In this document: positions 28,401 through 36,666 of the stretch, one piece after another
Position numbering within the stretch: the first letter of the stretch is position 1
Layout of the letters: each line of letters starts with the position of its first letter
Source: Hymenobacter sp. HSC-4F20
GTDB lineage: Bacteria > Bacteroidota > Bacteroidia > Cytophagales > Hymenobacteraceae
NCBI RefSeq assembly: GCF_019599275.1
Contig: NZ_JAHZTD010000001.1
Coordinates: 2,170,001-2,234,000 of the forward strand
DNA length: 64,000 nucleotides
Direction: 5' to 3'
Translations under genes and position numbers: made by a program
The notes under the pieces: generated by a model
Database searches by the model: none
Told to the model about the DNA's origin: nothing
What the model saw: only the letters and a program-made list of their open reading frames with translations

Positions 28401-28932
28401 GCAGCAGCAGGCCCGACGCTGGCGGCAGCTGGCCGAGCTGATTGGCTCCGCTGATGGCAAGAAGTTCAGCGAGTTTGCCCAGGGCCTCACGCTGGCCCGC
28501 CTCGTGGAGCTGGCCAACCGTCACCTGCACCGCTTCACCGACCGCTACCGCATTTTGCGCAGCCCTGAGCAGCACCTGGATTTGCTGATTCAGGATGAGT
28601 ACCAGGCCGCCGCAGTGCGTTCCATGAATTCTCTGTCGGGCGGCGAGAGTTTCTTGGTGAGCTTGGCGCTGGCCCTGGGCCTGTCGGAGCTGGCGGGCCA
28701 CCGCACCCAGATTGATACGCTCTTTATTGATGAAGGCTTCGGCACTCTCGATCCTGATACACTGGATGTGGCACTTTCGGCGCTGGAAATGCTGCAGGGC
28801 ACTGGCAAAACCATCGGTATTATCTCGCACGTGGAGGCCCTGAAGGAGCGGGTTACTACCCAAATCAGCGTGCGGAAAGGCGCTGGCGGAGTTAGCTCGC
28901 TGCAGGTGATGGGGTTTGGAGATGAACTGTAA
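25498..28932 (+). CDS. sbcC: SbcC/Rad50-type exonuclease ATPase subunit
   Basis: An 1144-residue SMC-like ATPase that normally works with SbcD to open and trim DNA hairpins and blocked double-strand ends. The start MKILRVRFYNLNSLRGEH is preferred over an upstream extension. The Walker A is GPTGAGKTT (about 37-45). Long Gln/Glu/Arg-rich coiled coils flank a zinc hook HPCPVCGATEH with Cys552 and Cys555. The ABC signature is SLSGGES (about 1045) and the Walker B is TLFIDEGFGTLD (about 1075). SbcD is not beside it in this window, unlike the common sbcDC operon. A -7 element lies 59 bases upstream. Confidence 0.94.
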   Translation: MKILRVRFYNLNSLRGEHAVDFSQTPLSDAGLFAITGPTGAGKTTILDAITLALYGQVPRHETSGPEHVMSHGTGESWAEVEFEVNGQQYRTKWGQHRARKRPEAPLQDPKMELSERKIAADGTETWSFLETYKSRVPGRIAELSGLEYKQFLRSVLLAQGDFTRFLKAPAGERAQLLEKITDTRKYSDISRAAFEQAKQENQQVEQLRAGLAGVALLSPEEVALLEEEVRQLTTQLTAATAAQEQLREARQWHLRLQELRQRQQATQQRQQQLATQAATLAPLRQRLSLHEQAAPFATEYALLRQADEQLARLGREVEQLRTQLPHLEERRATAETARTAAYQAHEQVSRVREEQEPKLREAELLDHQMTEARRQLTEGKIEYEEKNEQCKRLKSSAEQATSRARALRDQVRELDKWLTLNASVGELTAGLPELSANLQHWEHLKAELGQLRQRLHEARQRQQHAAALAATQQQAADEARQQLAALTQQHAAASATRDEWLLRLRYHVGGLHREQEQQQQHWDDLRRNLHLQQLILSHADTRQLLESGHPCPVCGATEHPYLAGVLGVSEDTFQRERQREEELSQRVRALGTRFNRLNTYVTMLEQAGPEPAATLSDSIQLLPETAEKAAADDIKALVQELRQLRDLRAAAEQRVHQALTQHEAAAGQQQEYMHVVTQLEKELADAEDRIPTARTMIQSQAQSFGLLFAEENGRALMEQARVRISEFELKTKHLHAAQQELSGVSVEAEKSEAAKEDLQHWLRLRKQVLVEQHHALQQRQQQRHQLLPDADVAHVRQQLEEAVRAADHRRQQVEQLFQQHDTALAVATTRLRQQEADARQQQETRQQRHTSLTTALTRAGLAPDPAALPALLLPDSEAATLHQQLRRHEQEVALAAQAWLEISQQLAHEEARSLTTEPLASLERQLESSRQQLAHLNQQVGQRQERLSSHRAGQERYAALAQQLENQQQQARRWRQLAELIGSADGKKFSEFAQGLTLARLVELANRHLHRFTDRYRILRSPEQHLDLLIQDEYQAAAVRSMNSLSGGESFLVSLALALGLSELAGHRTQIDTLFIDEGFGTLDPDTLDVALSALEMLQGTGKTIGIISHVEALKERVTTQISVRKGAGGVSSLQVMGFGDEL

Positions 28933-29026
28933 GGTATCAGCGGGAAGCGCTGGCGGCGCGTATCGTTGCTTGCCGTGGGCGGCAGAGGCGAGGTCATCAG
29001 TACCAATACCCCGCTGAGGCTTCGTC

Positions 29027-30091
29027 CTACTTGCCCTCCCCTACCGCCCGAATCTCGGCCCATGACCAGTAGCGGCGCGGCGCAATAGTGGCATAGCGCT
29101 GCCGGAAAAACGCGGTTACTTCCTGCTCCAGCTGGTCGGCGACGAGGGAAGAGGCATACATAGGCCGCTGGTCGGGGTCGGCGTAGCGTTGGGGCTTGGT
29201 AAGGCTGGTGCCACTTAGGCGCAGCAGCGGCCCCGTGTCGGTAATGCCATCGAAGGTCCAGCGGCGCGGACCTGTTTCCAGGTAGTTGAGCTGGGCCGCT
29301 AGCTCGTCCAGAGGCAACCGGGGCAGCGTAGGGCGGCTTTCCAGGTCAACCCAGGTGGTGTACTTATACTCGAATTCGTAGCGCTGCCCGTCGTAGAGGC
29401 TCAGCACCATATCGGTGCCGGCTGTGGGACCAAACAAAGCGTAATACGGCACAGGCTCCGGCGTACGCACCACCGTCAGCCCAATTTTGGGGTAATGCCG
29501 GAAGGTAGTGGCGGGGCCTTGTAGCGTACTTACGGCCTGCCTCACCCGCTGGTACTCCGGCTCCCACGCGGCCCGCCCAGCCGCCGGATTCTCTAACAGG
29601 GCTGCAAAACGAGGCAGAAACCAGGCAAACTTCTCGGCCGAGGCCTCATCTTCGCGCCGGCGCCGGGCTGGGGCCCCAAAGGGCTCGTAAAAACGGGCTT
29701 TTTCCTCGGCGTTCAGCCAGCACACCAGTTGCAGGGCGTGGTCGGCCAGGGGGTCGGCCCAGTTGATTTCCCGGAAGTCGCCGAGGGTAGCTACCAGCCG
29801 CAGCAGCGGCTCGTGCTGCAGAGCCAGGGCCGGGTTCAGCAGAGCCCACACCCCTACAAAACCATCCACATCGAAATGGTTAGCTGTAACGGCCTCCGCT
29901 TCCAGACCAGGCGTAGCAGGCTGGCGCAGGGCCCGCAGCACAGAGCCGGCGCTGGTATCATCGCGCAGCTCGGGCGGGGTAGCGGCTCCGCGCCAGTGCG
30001 CCAGCGTAAGCGCAGCCCCGAGGCCAGTACTGTCCACAACAATAGTAGGTTGGTGGCGCAGCTGGCGAAAGGAAACAAAATGCTTGGGCAC
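29027..30091 (-). CDS. Conserved hypothetical protein (possibly DUF6687)
   Basis: A 354-residue soluble protein. It resembles Bacteroidota proteins of unknown function that I associate with DUF6687, with moderate certainty. Features are an N-terminal strand TIVVDSTGLGAALTLAHW, the stretch ANHFDVDGFVGVWALLNPAL that recalls metal-binding Asp motifs of DHH-type proteins, and a C-terminal beta-rich half. No catalytic assignment is justified. It is convergent with sbcC and lies head to tail with the HNH gene, 94 bases apart. Confidence 0.7.
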   Translation of the reverse strand: MPKHFVSFRQLRHQPTIVVDSTGLGAALTLAHWRGAATPPELRDDTSAGSVLRALRQPATPGLEAEAVTANHFDVDGFVGVWALLNPALALQHEPLLRLVATLGDFREINWADPLADHALQLVCWLNAEEKARFYEPFGAPARRRREDEASAEKFAWFLPRFAALLENPAAGRAAWEPEYQRVRQAVSTLQGPATTFRHYPKIGLTVVRTPEPVPYYALFGPTAGTDMVLSLYDGQRYEFEYKYTTWVDLESRPTLPRLPLDELAAQLNYLETGPRRWTFDGITDTGPLLRLSGTSLTKPQRYADPDQRPMYASSLVADQLEQEVTAFFRQRYATIAPRRYWSWAEIRAVGEGK

Positions 30092-30185
30092 GGCAGAAAG
30101 GCGGGTAGATAGTGGCTAACAGCAATGCAAACATACACGGCAGAGCCCGCACGCATGGCCGGTCGTCGGCCTGCTGGGGTTTGTT

Positions 30186-30509
30186 CTACCTTTTTTGCCG
30201 CCGGTTTGAAATTCGCTCTACCCGACTGCGACGCACCCAGTGCAAGTACTTTTGTAACTCTTCCGCGTTGCGCAGATTTTCCACCGTGTTATAGCGCCGA
30301 GCTAGCTCCCGGTTTGAGAGCAACAGATGCACGGTGCTGTGGCAGGGCTGGCACAATTCTACCACCGGCCCGTAGCGGCCCCCCTCTTCGCGGGGTACCA
30401 AATGATGGCGGGAGGTACGTTGCACTTCCCGCTCGCACAGCCCACACCGCACTTCCGTTACTAGTGGCCCTGGGAGGGGCCAGTCATGCTTTTTCTTGCG
30501 CATACGCAC
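30186..30509 (-). CDS. HNH endonuclease-domain protein
   Basis: A 107-residue HNH protein. Zinc-binding cysteines are C22/C25 (CGLC) and C53/C56 (CQPC), the catalytic His-His pair is at residues 35-36 (RHHLVPREEGG), and the final His57 follows C56. These are all the elements of the HNH fold. Such stand-alone HNH proteins are common and may nick DNA or RNA; the target is unknown. The start MRMRKKKHDW could also be two residues later. It reads towards the DUF6687-like gene. Confidence 0.82.
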   Translation of the reverse strand: MRMRKKKHDWPLPGPLVTEVRCGLCEREVQRTSRHHLVPREEGGRYGPVVELCQPCHSTVHLLLSNRELARRYNTVENLRNAEELQKYLHWVRRSRVERISNRRQKR

Positions 30510-30725
30510 ACGTTGCCAATTCAGCTTCCATTATAGAAACACTAGGCAGCAGGGGTGGTTCCTTATTATTTTACTAAAATAAAGGCCAAAATTCTGTTAG
30601 TCGTTTCAAATAACATTTATATTTGGTTGCGCCACAGCTGAGTATGCCCCCCGGAAACCGGCCGTTGGTTTGAGGTAGATTCTTTTTTGGCTCTTTCAAA
30701 GTTTTCACATCTTCAACGTTTTTCT

Positions 30726-31166
30726 ATGCGCATTTCTACTCCTGCTTTTTCATTATCTCGGGTGCTGCGGGTAGCGGGTGTACTGCTGGCCCTAATGGTA
30801 TTCTCCCCCTCCACTTCCCAGGCGCAAACCTGGCTGGTTTCCACCGATGCCTATGTGAAGCTCGGAGTGATGGATAAATTCGGCCAGTTGGGCGCCTACA
30901 CGGCCAAGTTCGTGGTTATCAACCAGGAAACCGGCAAGGAGTATACCCTTTCCAAGCAAATTGCCAAGGGTCAGAACGGCATCGACGTCGTGTTTCCTTC
31001 CGAGGCTTCCGAAGCCGAGTATTTCAAAACGGACCGCGGTGAGGCGGCCCGCGCTACTCCCGGCCGCTACACCTGGGAGTGCCAGGTAAGCGGAAAAAAA
31101 GTAGTTGGCGGACGATTTAGTTTTTCGGAAGTCTCAAATGATGTTACTTTGCTAGGCAAGAACTGA
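30726..31166 (+). CDS. Secreted hypothetical protein
   Basis: A 146-residue protein with a signal peptide (residues 1-33, ending TSQAQ). The mature part is a probable small beta-rich domain (TWLVSTDAYVKLGVMDKFGQ; RYTWECQVSGKKVVGGRFSF). No family recognised. The start MRISTPAFSL was chosen because the upstream extension has no signal-like features. A strong intrinsic terminator follows 35 bases after the stop, so it is transcribed alone. Confidence 0.7.
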   Translation: MRISTPAFSLSRVLRVAGVLLALMVFSPSTSQAQTWLVSTDAYVKLGVMDKFGQLGAYTAKFVVINQETGKEYTLSKQIAKGQNGIDVVFPSEASEAEYFKTDRGEAARATPGRYTWECQVSGKKVVGGRFSFSEVSNDVTLLGKN

Positions 31167-31200
31167 TTTACTCCTCTTCTCACCCACTCACTATAAGCGA

Positions 31201-31230
31201 AAGCCCGGTGTTGCAGCACCGGGCTTTTTT
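31201..31230 (+). terminator. Rho-independent terminator
   Basis: A 10-bp stem (31201-31210 with 31217-31226), loop TTGCAG and a T-run to 31230, immediately after the 146-residue protein gene. This is a textbook intrinsic terminator on the plus strand. Confidence 0.85.
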
Positions 31231-31333
31231 GTGCGCTTCAGCGGCCGCCAGCCGCTACCCAAGAAAGCAACTTCTGCGTACAAGCAGCCGGAGGCCAGCA
31301 CGTAGCGGGCCGCCGCCTTTTACTGCTAGCCGT

Positions 31334-31642
31334 ATGCCGAAAAAATCTTTTTCTGAGCTCATCAACAGCCCCGGCATGCCGGTACTGGTTGATTTTTACG
31401 CCGATTGGTGCGGCCCCTGCAAAACCATGGCTCCTATTTTGGAACAGGTTGCTGCCCAGCACCAGGGCAAAGTCAAAGTCATTAAAATTGACGTAGACCG
31501 AAACCAGGCCACAGCCCAGCAGTTCCGGGTGCAGAGTATCCCTACCCTGATTCTGTTTCATAAAGGCCAGCCCGTGTGGCGGCAAGCCGGTGTGGTGTCG
31601 GCCGCGCAGCTGGGCCAGGTGGTGCAGGGAGTGCTCGGCTAA
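31334..31642 (+). CDS. trxA: Thioredoxin
   Basis: A 102-residue thioredoxin, a cytoplasmic disulfide reductase. The active site WCGPC is at residues 25-29, and the conserved cis-proline region is SIPTLILFHKG. The start MPKKSFSELINSPG was chosen; a longer frame upstream overlaps the terminator. It stands alone between the terminator and the TonB receptor gene. Confidence 0.93.
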   Translation: MPKKSFSELINSPGMPVLVDFYADWCGPCKTMAPILEQVAAQHQGKVKVIKIDVDRNQATAQQFRVQSIPTLILFHKGQPVWRQAGVVSAAQLGQVVQGVLG

Positions 31643-31679
31643 CCAACCGGCCTGCCCGGGCCGTAAACTTCCGGGCCGC

Positions 31680-31711
31680 TTCGGGCGTTGGGGAGGGAGT
31701 CCGTATTTTCG
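31680..31711 (+). promoter_or_regulatory. Promoter: TTCG-N20-TATTTTCG
   Basis: TATTTTCG at 31704-31711 fits the TAnnTTYG -7 form, and TTCG at 31680-31683 lies 20 bases upstream, as expected for the -33 element. It precedes the TonB receptor start by 24 bases and starts in the short gap after trxA. Confidence 0.55.
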
Positions 31712-31735
31712 GGCTCTCATGTACAAGTAGCTCGA

Positions 31736-34084
31736 ATGACGGTACGGTTTCTTCTTATAAGTATTCTGGTGAGCGTGAGCATACTGCTGCCCCAGTCCTT
31801 GCGGGCGCAGGTACGCTACACGCTTTCCGGGGTGGTGCGGGCCGCCGGCGGTGGCGGGGGTACTCTACCCGGCGCTACAGTGGCCGTGCCGGCCCTGGGC
31901 CTGGGCACCACCACCGCCGACGATGGTTCGTACTCGCTGCCTTTGCCCGCCGGCCGCCACAAGGTAGTCGCCTCCTTCCTCGGGTATCAGTCGCAGACCC
32001 GGGAGGTAAACCTCACCCGCGACCAGCGCCTGCCGTTTCAGCTAACGGAGGCCGGCAACGAGCTGGGGGAAGTGGTAATTGAGGGCTCTGGCACTTTGGA
32101 GCAAAAGCTGCAAACTACCCAGATGAGTGTGGAGCGCCTTTCGGCCCGGGAGGCCAAACTGCTGCCGGCCCTGTTCGGGGAAGTTGACATTCTCAAAACC
32201 TTGCAGCTCAAGCCCGGCGTGCAGAACGGCGGCGAAGGCACCAGCGGCTTGTTCGTGCGCGGCGGCTCTGCCGACCAGAACCTGGTGCTGCTCGACGACG
32301 CGCTGGTGTACAACCCCAGCCACCTGTTCGGGTTGTTTTCGGTGTTTAATTCCGATGCTGTGCAGTCGGTAGATTTATACAAGGGAGGGTTCCCGGCCCA
32401 GTACGGCGGTAGGCTTTCCTCGGTGGTGGACGTGAAGCTGCGGCCGGGCAACCCGGAGAAGTTTACTACCAGCGGCGGCATCGGCCTGATTTCCTCGCGC
32501 CTGACCCTGGAAGGGCCCATCCAGAAGGGCAAGGGCGCCTTTCTGGTATCGGGGCGGCGCACTTACTTCGATGTGTTCACCCGCCAGATTAACCGCCTCA
32601 ACCAGGACGACCCCGATTACAACCCCATTCCGGACTACTACTTCTATGACTTCAACGCCAAGGCCAACTACAAACTCGGCAGCAAGGACGAGGTGTTCCT
32701 GACCGGGTACCTGGGCAACGACGTGTTCGGGTTTAACTCCCAGAACGGCTTTAACTTTGATTTCAACTGGGGCAATACGGTGGCCTCCCTGCGCTGGAAC
32801 CACGTATTCAACTCGCGGCTGTTTCTGAACACGTCTGCTTCGCTTACCAAGTACCGCTACCAGATCAGCAACAAGCTCGACCAGTTCGGCTTCAATCTTT
32901 CTTCCGATATCCGGGACCTGACTCTGCGCTCCGACCTGGATTACACGCCCAACGACCGGCACGCTCTGCGCTTCGGCGCCACGGCTACGCACCACCGCTT
33001 CGGCACGGGCCGCCTGCAGGCCGACTCCCAGGACGGCAGCGTGAATTTTGGCTCCGACATTACTTACTTCGGCACCGAGGCTGGCCTCTACGCCTCCGAC
33101 ACCTACAAGCCCACCGACAAGCTGCAAGTAGAGTACGGTTTGCGCCTGTCGGGTTTCCGCTCGGGCTCCGATACCTACGGCGGCGTGGAGCCCCGCGCGG
33201 CGGTGCGCTACTCGCTTACGCCCAACCTCTCCCTGAAAGGAAGCTATGCCCTGATGTACCAGTACGTGCACTTGGTCACGAATACCGGCGCCTCCCTACC
33301 CACGGATATCTGGTACCCTTCGCGCCAGTCGGTGCTGCCGCAGCGCAGCCAGCAGGTGGCTGGTGGGGTTAGCTGGCTACTCGGCGACGGGCGCTACCTG
33401 CTCACCAACGAGGTGTACTACAAGTGGGCCCAGCGCCAGATTGACTTCAAAGACGGAGCCCAGCTGTTTGTGAACCCCGACCTGGACGCGGAGTTTCTCT
33501 TTGGCAAGGGCTGGGCGTACGGCGACGAGGTATACCTGGAGAAGAAGCAGGGCCGCACCACCGGCTGGATAGGCTATACTCTGGCCTGGACCAAGCGGCA
33601 GTTTCCGGCCCAGCGGGGCACCAACGGCATCAATAACGGTAACCCCTTTTACCCTACCTACGACCGGCGCCACAACCTGACGGTGGTGCTGCTGCACCAG
33701 GTCAACCAGCGCATTAACCTTACGGGCTCGTTCGTATTCACTTCCGGAGCCGCTACTACCCTGCCATTGGCTCGCTTCGCGTTTCAGGACACCCCCGGTT
33801 CCAACTCTGGCGTGGTGCCCATCTACCCGGAGCGCAACACCTACCGCCTGGCGCCCTACAACCGCCTGGATCTGGGCCTAGTGTACAAGCTCAAGCCTAT
33901 TCGCCGGAGCGGCGAGTCGGACCTGACGTTCAGCGTGTACAACGCCTACAACCGTCGTAACCCCTACTTCGTGTACTTCGACCAGGTGAAAGACAAGGCC
34001 ACCAACACCGTGACCAATTACCGCGCCCGGCAGGTCTCCCTGTTCCCGGTTATCCCGTCGGTAACGTACAACTTTAAATTCTGA
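31736..34084 (+). CDS. TonB-dependent receptor with carboxypeptidase-regulatory-like domain
   Basis: A 782-residue outer-membrane receptor. A signal peptide (MTVRFLLISILVSVSILLPQ) precedes a regulatory-like domain (YTLSGVVRAAGGGGGTLPGA), a plug with NGGEGTSGLFVRGGSADQNL and VDLYKGGFPAQYGGRLSSVV, and a barrel ending SVTYNFKF. This is the receptor class usually paired with a DUF4249 lipoprotein instead of SusD. A DUF4249 gene follows after 9 bases, so the two form a transport pair. The ligand is unknown. A promoter-like TATTTTCG lies just upstream. Confidence 0.9.
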   Translation: MTVRFLLISILVSVSILLPQSLRAQVRYTLSGVVRAAGGGGGTLPGATVAVPALGLGTTTADDGSYSLPLPAGRHKVVASFLGYQSQTREVNLTRDQRLPFQLTEAGNELGEVVIEGSGTLEQKLQTTQMSVERLSAREAKLLPALFGEVDILKTLQLKPGVQNGGEGTSGLFVRGGSADQNLVLLDDALVYNPSHLFGLFSVFNSDAVQSVDLYKGGFPAQYGGRLSSVVDVKLRPGNPEKFTTSGGIGLISSRLTLEGPIQKGKGAFLVSGRRTYFDVFTRQINRLNQDDPDYNPIPDYYFYDFNAKANYKLGSKDEVFLTGYLGNDVFGFNSQNGFNFDFNWGNTVASLRWNHVFNSRLFLNTSASLTKYRYQISNKLDQFGFNLSSDIRDLTLRSDLDYTPNDRHALRFGATATHHRFGTGRLQADSQDGSVNFGSDITYFGTEAGLYASDTYKPTDKLQVEYGLRLSGFRSGSDTYGGVEPRAAVRYSLTPNLSLKGSYALMYQYVHLVTNTGASLPTDIWYPSRQSVLPQRSQQVAGGVSWLLGDGRYLLTNEVYYKWAQRQIDFKDGAQLFVNPDLDAEFLFGKGWAYGDEVYLEKKQGRTTGWIGYTLAWTKRQFPAQRGTNGINNGNPFYPTYDRRHNLTVVLLHQVNQRINLTGSFVFTSGAATTLPLARFAFQDTPGSNSGVVPIYPERNTYRLAPYNRLDLGLVYKLKPIRRSGESDLTFSVYNAYNRRNPYFVYFDQVKDKATNTVTNYRARQVSLFPVIPSVTYNFKF

Positions 34085-34093
34085 GCGCGGATT

Positions 34094-34963
34094 ATGCGGA
34101 TAACGTGGATTTGGCGGATTCTGGTGACGATGACGCCCACCCCAGGCGGTTGGGCAGCGGTAGCGGGCGGGGTAGTGGCCGGGCTCTTAAGCAGCTGCGG
34201 CCTGCAGAAAGATATTGACGTGGAGCTGCCGGCCTACCCGGCCCAGCTGGTGATAGAAGCCTACCTTGAAAACGGCCGGCTGCCGCGAGTGGCTGTGTCC
34301 GAATCCGTGCCGTACCTGGCCGAGCCCCAGGCGCAGGTGCCCACCGACGTTACGGTGGTGCTAACCCGGCCCAACGGCACCCGCGATACGCTGCGCTACG
34401 CTCCCGGCGTCAACATGAACACTGATAAGGCATACACCCACAGCGGCCGCGCACGGCTCACGGCCCGTCCCGGCGACGTGTTTCAGCTGGAGGCGTATGA
34501 TACCCGCGGCCGGCGGGTGACGGGCTCGGCCACCATGCCGGCGCTAGTGCCCATTGACAGTATCCGCTGGCAGTTCAACAATGAGCCCGTGGAGCGCCGC
34601 CAAGCCTACCTCACGGTGAAGTTTCAGGATCCGGCCGGCACCACTGACTACTACCGCTTCCAGGTGCACAAGCGCAGCATCGCCCACGACTCGGAAGTGG
34701 AGTACACCCTGGAGGACCGCCTGAACAACGGGCAGGCCATCACCCTGGGTACTTCCTACGAGTTCAAAGCCAACGATACGCTCTTCGTCACGCTCTACCA
34801 CCTCGACCGGCCCTACTACCAGTTTCTGCAGTCGGTGCAGGATGCACGCAATGCCAACGGTAATCCGTTCGCTCAGCCCTCAGCGGTCCGGAGTACTGTA
34901 ACGGGTGGAGTAGGCATTTTTACGGTGCTAAGCTACCAGCGGCAGCGGGTGATTTTGAAGTAA
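34094..34963 (+). CDS. DUF4249 outer-membrane lipoprotein
   Basis: A 289-residue lipoprotein of the DUF4249 type, with an LLSSC lipobox (Cys35 from this start, Cys23 if the internal ATG at 34130 is used, which gives a more usual signal length). The mature part is beta-rich (VELPAYPAQLVIEAYLENGR; VAVSESVPYLAEP). DUF4249 proteins pair with TonB receptors of the type encoded 9 bases upstream, so it probably binds the ligand at the cell surface. The specificity is unknown. Confidence 0.85.
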   Translation: MRITWIWRILVTMTPTPGGWAAVAGGVVAGLLSSCGLQKDIDVELPAYPAQLVIEAYLENGRLPRVAVSESVPYLAEPQAQVPTDVTVVLTRPNGTRDTLRYAPGVNMNTDKAYTHSGRARLTARPGDVFQLEAYDTRGRRVTGSATMPALVPIDSIRWQFNNEPVERRQAYLTVKFQDPAGTTDYYRFQVHKRSIAHDSEVEYTLEDRLNNGQAITLGTSYEFKANDTLFVTLYHLDRPYYQFLQSVQDARNANGNPFAQPSAVRSTVTGGVGIFTVLSYQRQRVILK

Positions 34964-35061
34964 TTTTTGCATGGCCTCGGTGGCATGCAACCTATTTACC
35001 AGAGTCTGCTATCTTATGGTTACTACCGCCCAAAACCTTCTATTAGTACTTCTATTTCCCT

Positions 35062-35529
35062 ATGAGAACATTTGTACGTGTGGCTGCCCTGTTGGGCATT
35101 GTAGCAGGTGTTGGTACTGGCTTGAGCAGCTGTAACCACTCCGACCCACTTCAAGAGCCTCTTTGCGGCTGTACTCCGCCCCCTAAGGGGCCGGTTACCG
35201 CTGCTGCCTTAACAGCAACCACCACTTGGTGGCTCAACGAAGTATACAGCGCTGGGCAAGTAACCCGTACCGACGCCATTACGGACCGGTTTTCCATGCA
35301 GTTTAAGCCCGACGGCACCTACATTCAAACCCTGCTAGCCGATGGCACGGAATACCGGGGCACCTGGATGTTGATGGGCACGGATAACCGCACCTTGCAC
35401 CTTACCGACCATAAAGGCAGTTCACAGGAGCTTACCGTTGAAGGTGTAAACGCAGAGACACTGGGTTACGGTCGCACCGGTAAAAACGGCCAGCAGGAGT
35501 ACTTGCTCTTCAGGAACACCCGGTTGTAA
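35062..35529 (+). CDS. Lipocalin-like lipoprotein
   Basis: A 155-residue lipoprotein with lipobox GLSSC (Cys24). The mature domain has the pattern of short lipocalin-like folds (FSMQFKPDGTYIQTLLADGT, then YRGTWMLMGTDNRTLHLTDH). The family is not firmly recognised. It is followed 21 bases later by a perfect terminator and is probably monocistronic, with its promoter in the 98-base gap after the DUF4249 gene. Confidence 0.7.
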   Translation: MRTFVRVAALLGIVAGVGTGLSSCNHSDPLQEPLCGCTPPPKGPVTAAALTATTTWWLNEVYSAGQVTRTDAITDRFSMQFKPDGTYIQTLLADGTEYRGTWMLMGTDNRTLHLTDHKGSSQELTVEGVNAETLGYGRTGKNGQQEYLLFRNTRL

Positions 35530-35550
35530 TTTTCACTTACTCATCTACAC

Positions 35551-35587
35551 AAAAAAGGCCCTGGCATCATCTGCCAGGGCCTTTTTT
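35551..35587. terminator. Bidirectional terminator, 16-bp perfect stem
   Basis: Arms 35551-35566 and 35572-35587 are exact complements around a five-base loop, with six A on the left and six T on the right. It therefore works as an intrinsic terminator in both directions, between the convergent lipocalin-like and purine nucleoside phosphorylase genes. Confidence 0.92.
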
Positions 35588-35609
35588 GGTGCTGCCTATA
35601 TATTATGGG

Positions 35610-36428
35610 CTACAGCTTTTCCAGCACCCGGCGCAGCAGGGCCGTGAGGCGGGGCTCGGCCACGGCGGCGGTGCGCAGGATGTCGGCAATGTCCACCTTT
35701 TTGAGCTTGCCCGGCGCGCACAGGTCGGTAATGACGGATACGGCCAGCACCGGCAGGTTCATGTGCACGGCGGCAATAACCTCCGGCACCGTGCTCATGC
35801 CCACGGCATCGGCCCCGATGGTGCGCAGGTAGCGGTACTCGGCGGGGGTTTCGAGCATGGGACCGGGTAGGGAGGCGTACACTCCGCGCCGCAGGTACTG
35901 ACCTAAGCCTAGTTCCTGAGCGGCTTCCGCGGCCACTTGCAGCAGGCCCAGGTCGTAGGGCTCCATCATGTCGGGGAAGCGCGGGCCCAGCTCGTCGAGG
36001 TTTTTGCCGATGAGCGGGTTGGTAGGCTGCAGGTTGATGTGGTCCTCCAGCAGCATCAGGTCGGAGTAGTCGTAGTCGGGGTTAAGGCCGCCGCTGGCGT
36101 TGCTCACAAACAGGCGCTGAATCCCGAGCAGCTTCATCACCCGCACCGGAAACACCACCTGTTCCATGGTGTAGCCCTCGTAGTAGTGGAAACGGCCGCG
36201 CATCACCAGCACCCGCTTGCCGGCCAGCGTACCGGCCAGCAGCTCGCCCGCGTGGCTTTCTACCGTCGAGACTGGAAAATGCGGAATATCGGCGTAGCTG
36301 AAGCGGTGCGCTACCTCTACTTCCTTGGCCAATGCCCCCAGGCCAGTACCGAGGATGATGCCCGCTTCGGGTTGGAAGGCTTGGAGCGTTTGGCGGAGGT
36401 AGGCGGCGGCTTCGTGGAGTTCGTGCAT
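35610..36428 (-). CDS. punA: Purine nucleoside phosphorylase (trimeric class)
   Basis: A 272-residue phosphorylase that releases guanine or hypoxanthine from nucleosides in purine salvage. Seen are the phosphate-binding GIILGTGLGALAKEVE, the stretch FPVSTVESHAGELLAGTLAG, the MRGRFHYYEGY motif and the base-binding area VYASLPGPMLETPAEYRYLR, followed by GADAVGMSTVPEVIAA. The length and these motifs fit the trimeric class. It is alone on its strand between the terminator and a large palindromic repeat. Confidence 0.93.
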   Translation of the reverse strand: MHELHEAAAYLRQTLQAFQPEAGIILGTGLGALAKEVEVAHRFSYADIPHFPVSTVESHAGELLAGTLAGKRVLVMRGRFHYYEGYTMEQVVFPVRVMKLLGIQRLFVSNASGGLNPDYDYSDLMLLEDHINLQPTNPLIGKNLDELGPRFPDMMEPYDLGLLQVAAEAAQELGLGQYLRRGVYASLPGPMLETPAEYRYLRTIGADAVGMSTVPEVIAAVHMNLPVLAVSVITDLCAPGKLKKVDIADILRTAAVAEPRLTALLRRVLEKL

Positions 36429-36524
36429 GGGCTAGAAGTTGTCAGGTTTTACTTACCTGCTGTCAGGTGCTGGTTGGCAGTTGAGCGTTCTTAGATAGTC
36501 TTAACCGCAAGGTTTGTAAAAAGT

Positions 36525-36628
36525 CTGTCATCCGTAGCAGGGCGAAGGACCTTATCAGGCTGAAACAAGACTCGTTGGTACGACTTGTTCTGGCCTGATA
36601 AGGTCCTTCGCTCTGCTCCGGATGACAG
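36525..36628. repeat. Long imperfect palindrome (36-bp arms)
   Basis: Arms 36525-36560 and 36593-36628 match at 34 of 36 positions as inverted complements. The outer ends are CTGTCATCCG and CGGATGACAG. The 32-base centre can fold further through ACAAG/CTTGT. It lies in the gap between the phosphorylase and sppA and belongs to the palindrome family seen at 38573, 41270 and 49140. Confidence 0.75.
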
Positions 36629-36666
36629 GTGGGGTAGCCGATCAGCGACTAACAATCATCAGGTGC

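Noticed and set aside
36525..36628. Insertion-sequence terminal repeats
   Set aside because: The arms are only 32 bases apart and enclose no transposase; a non-coding palindrome fits better.
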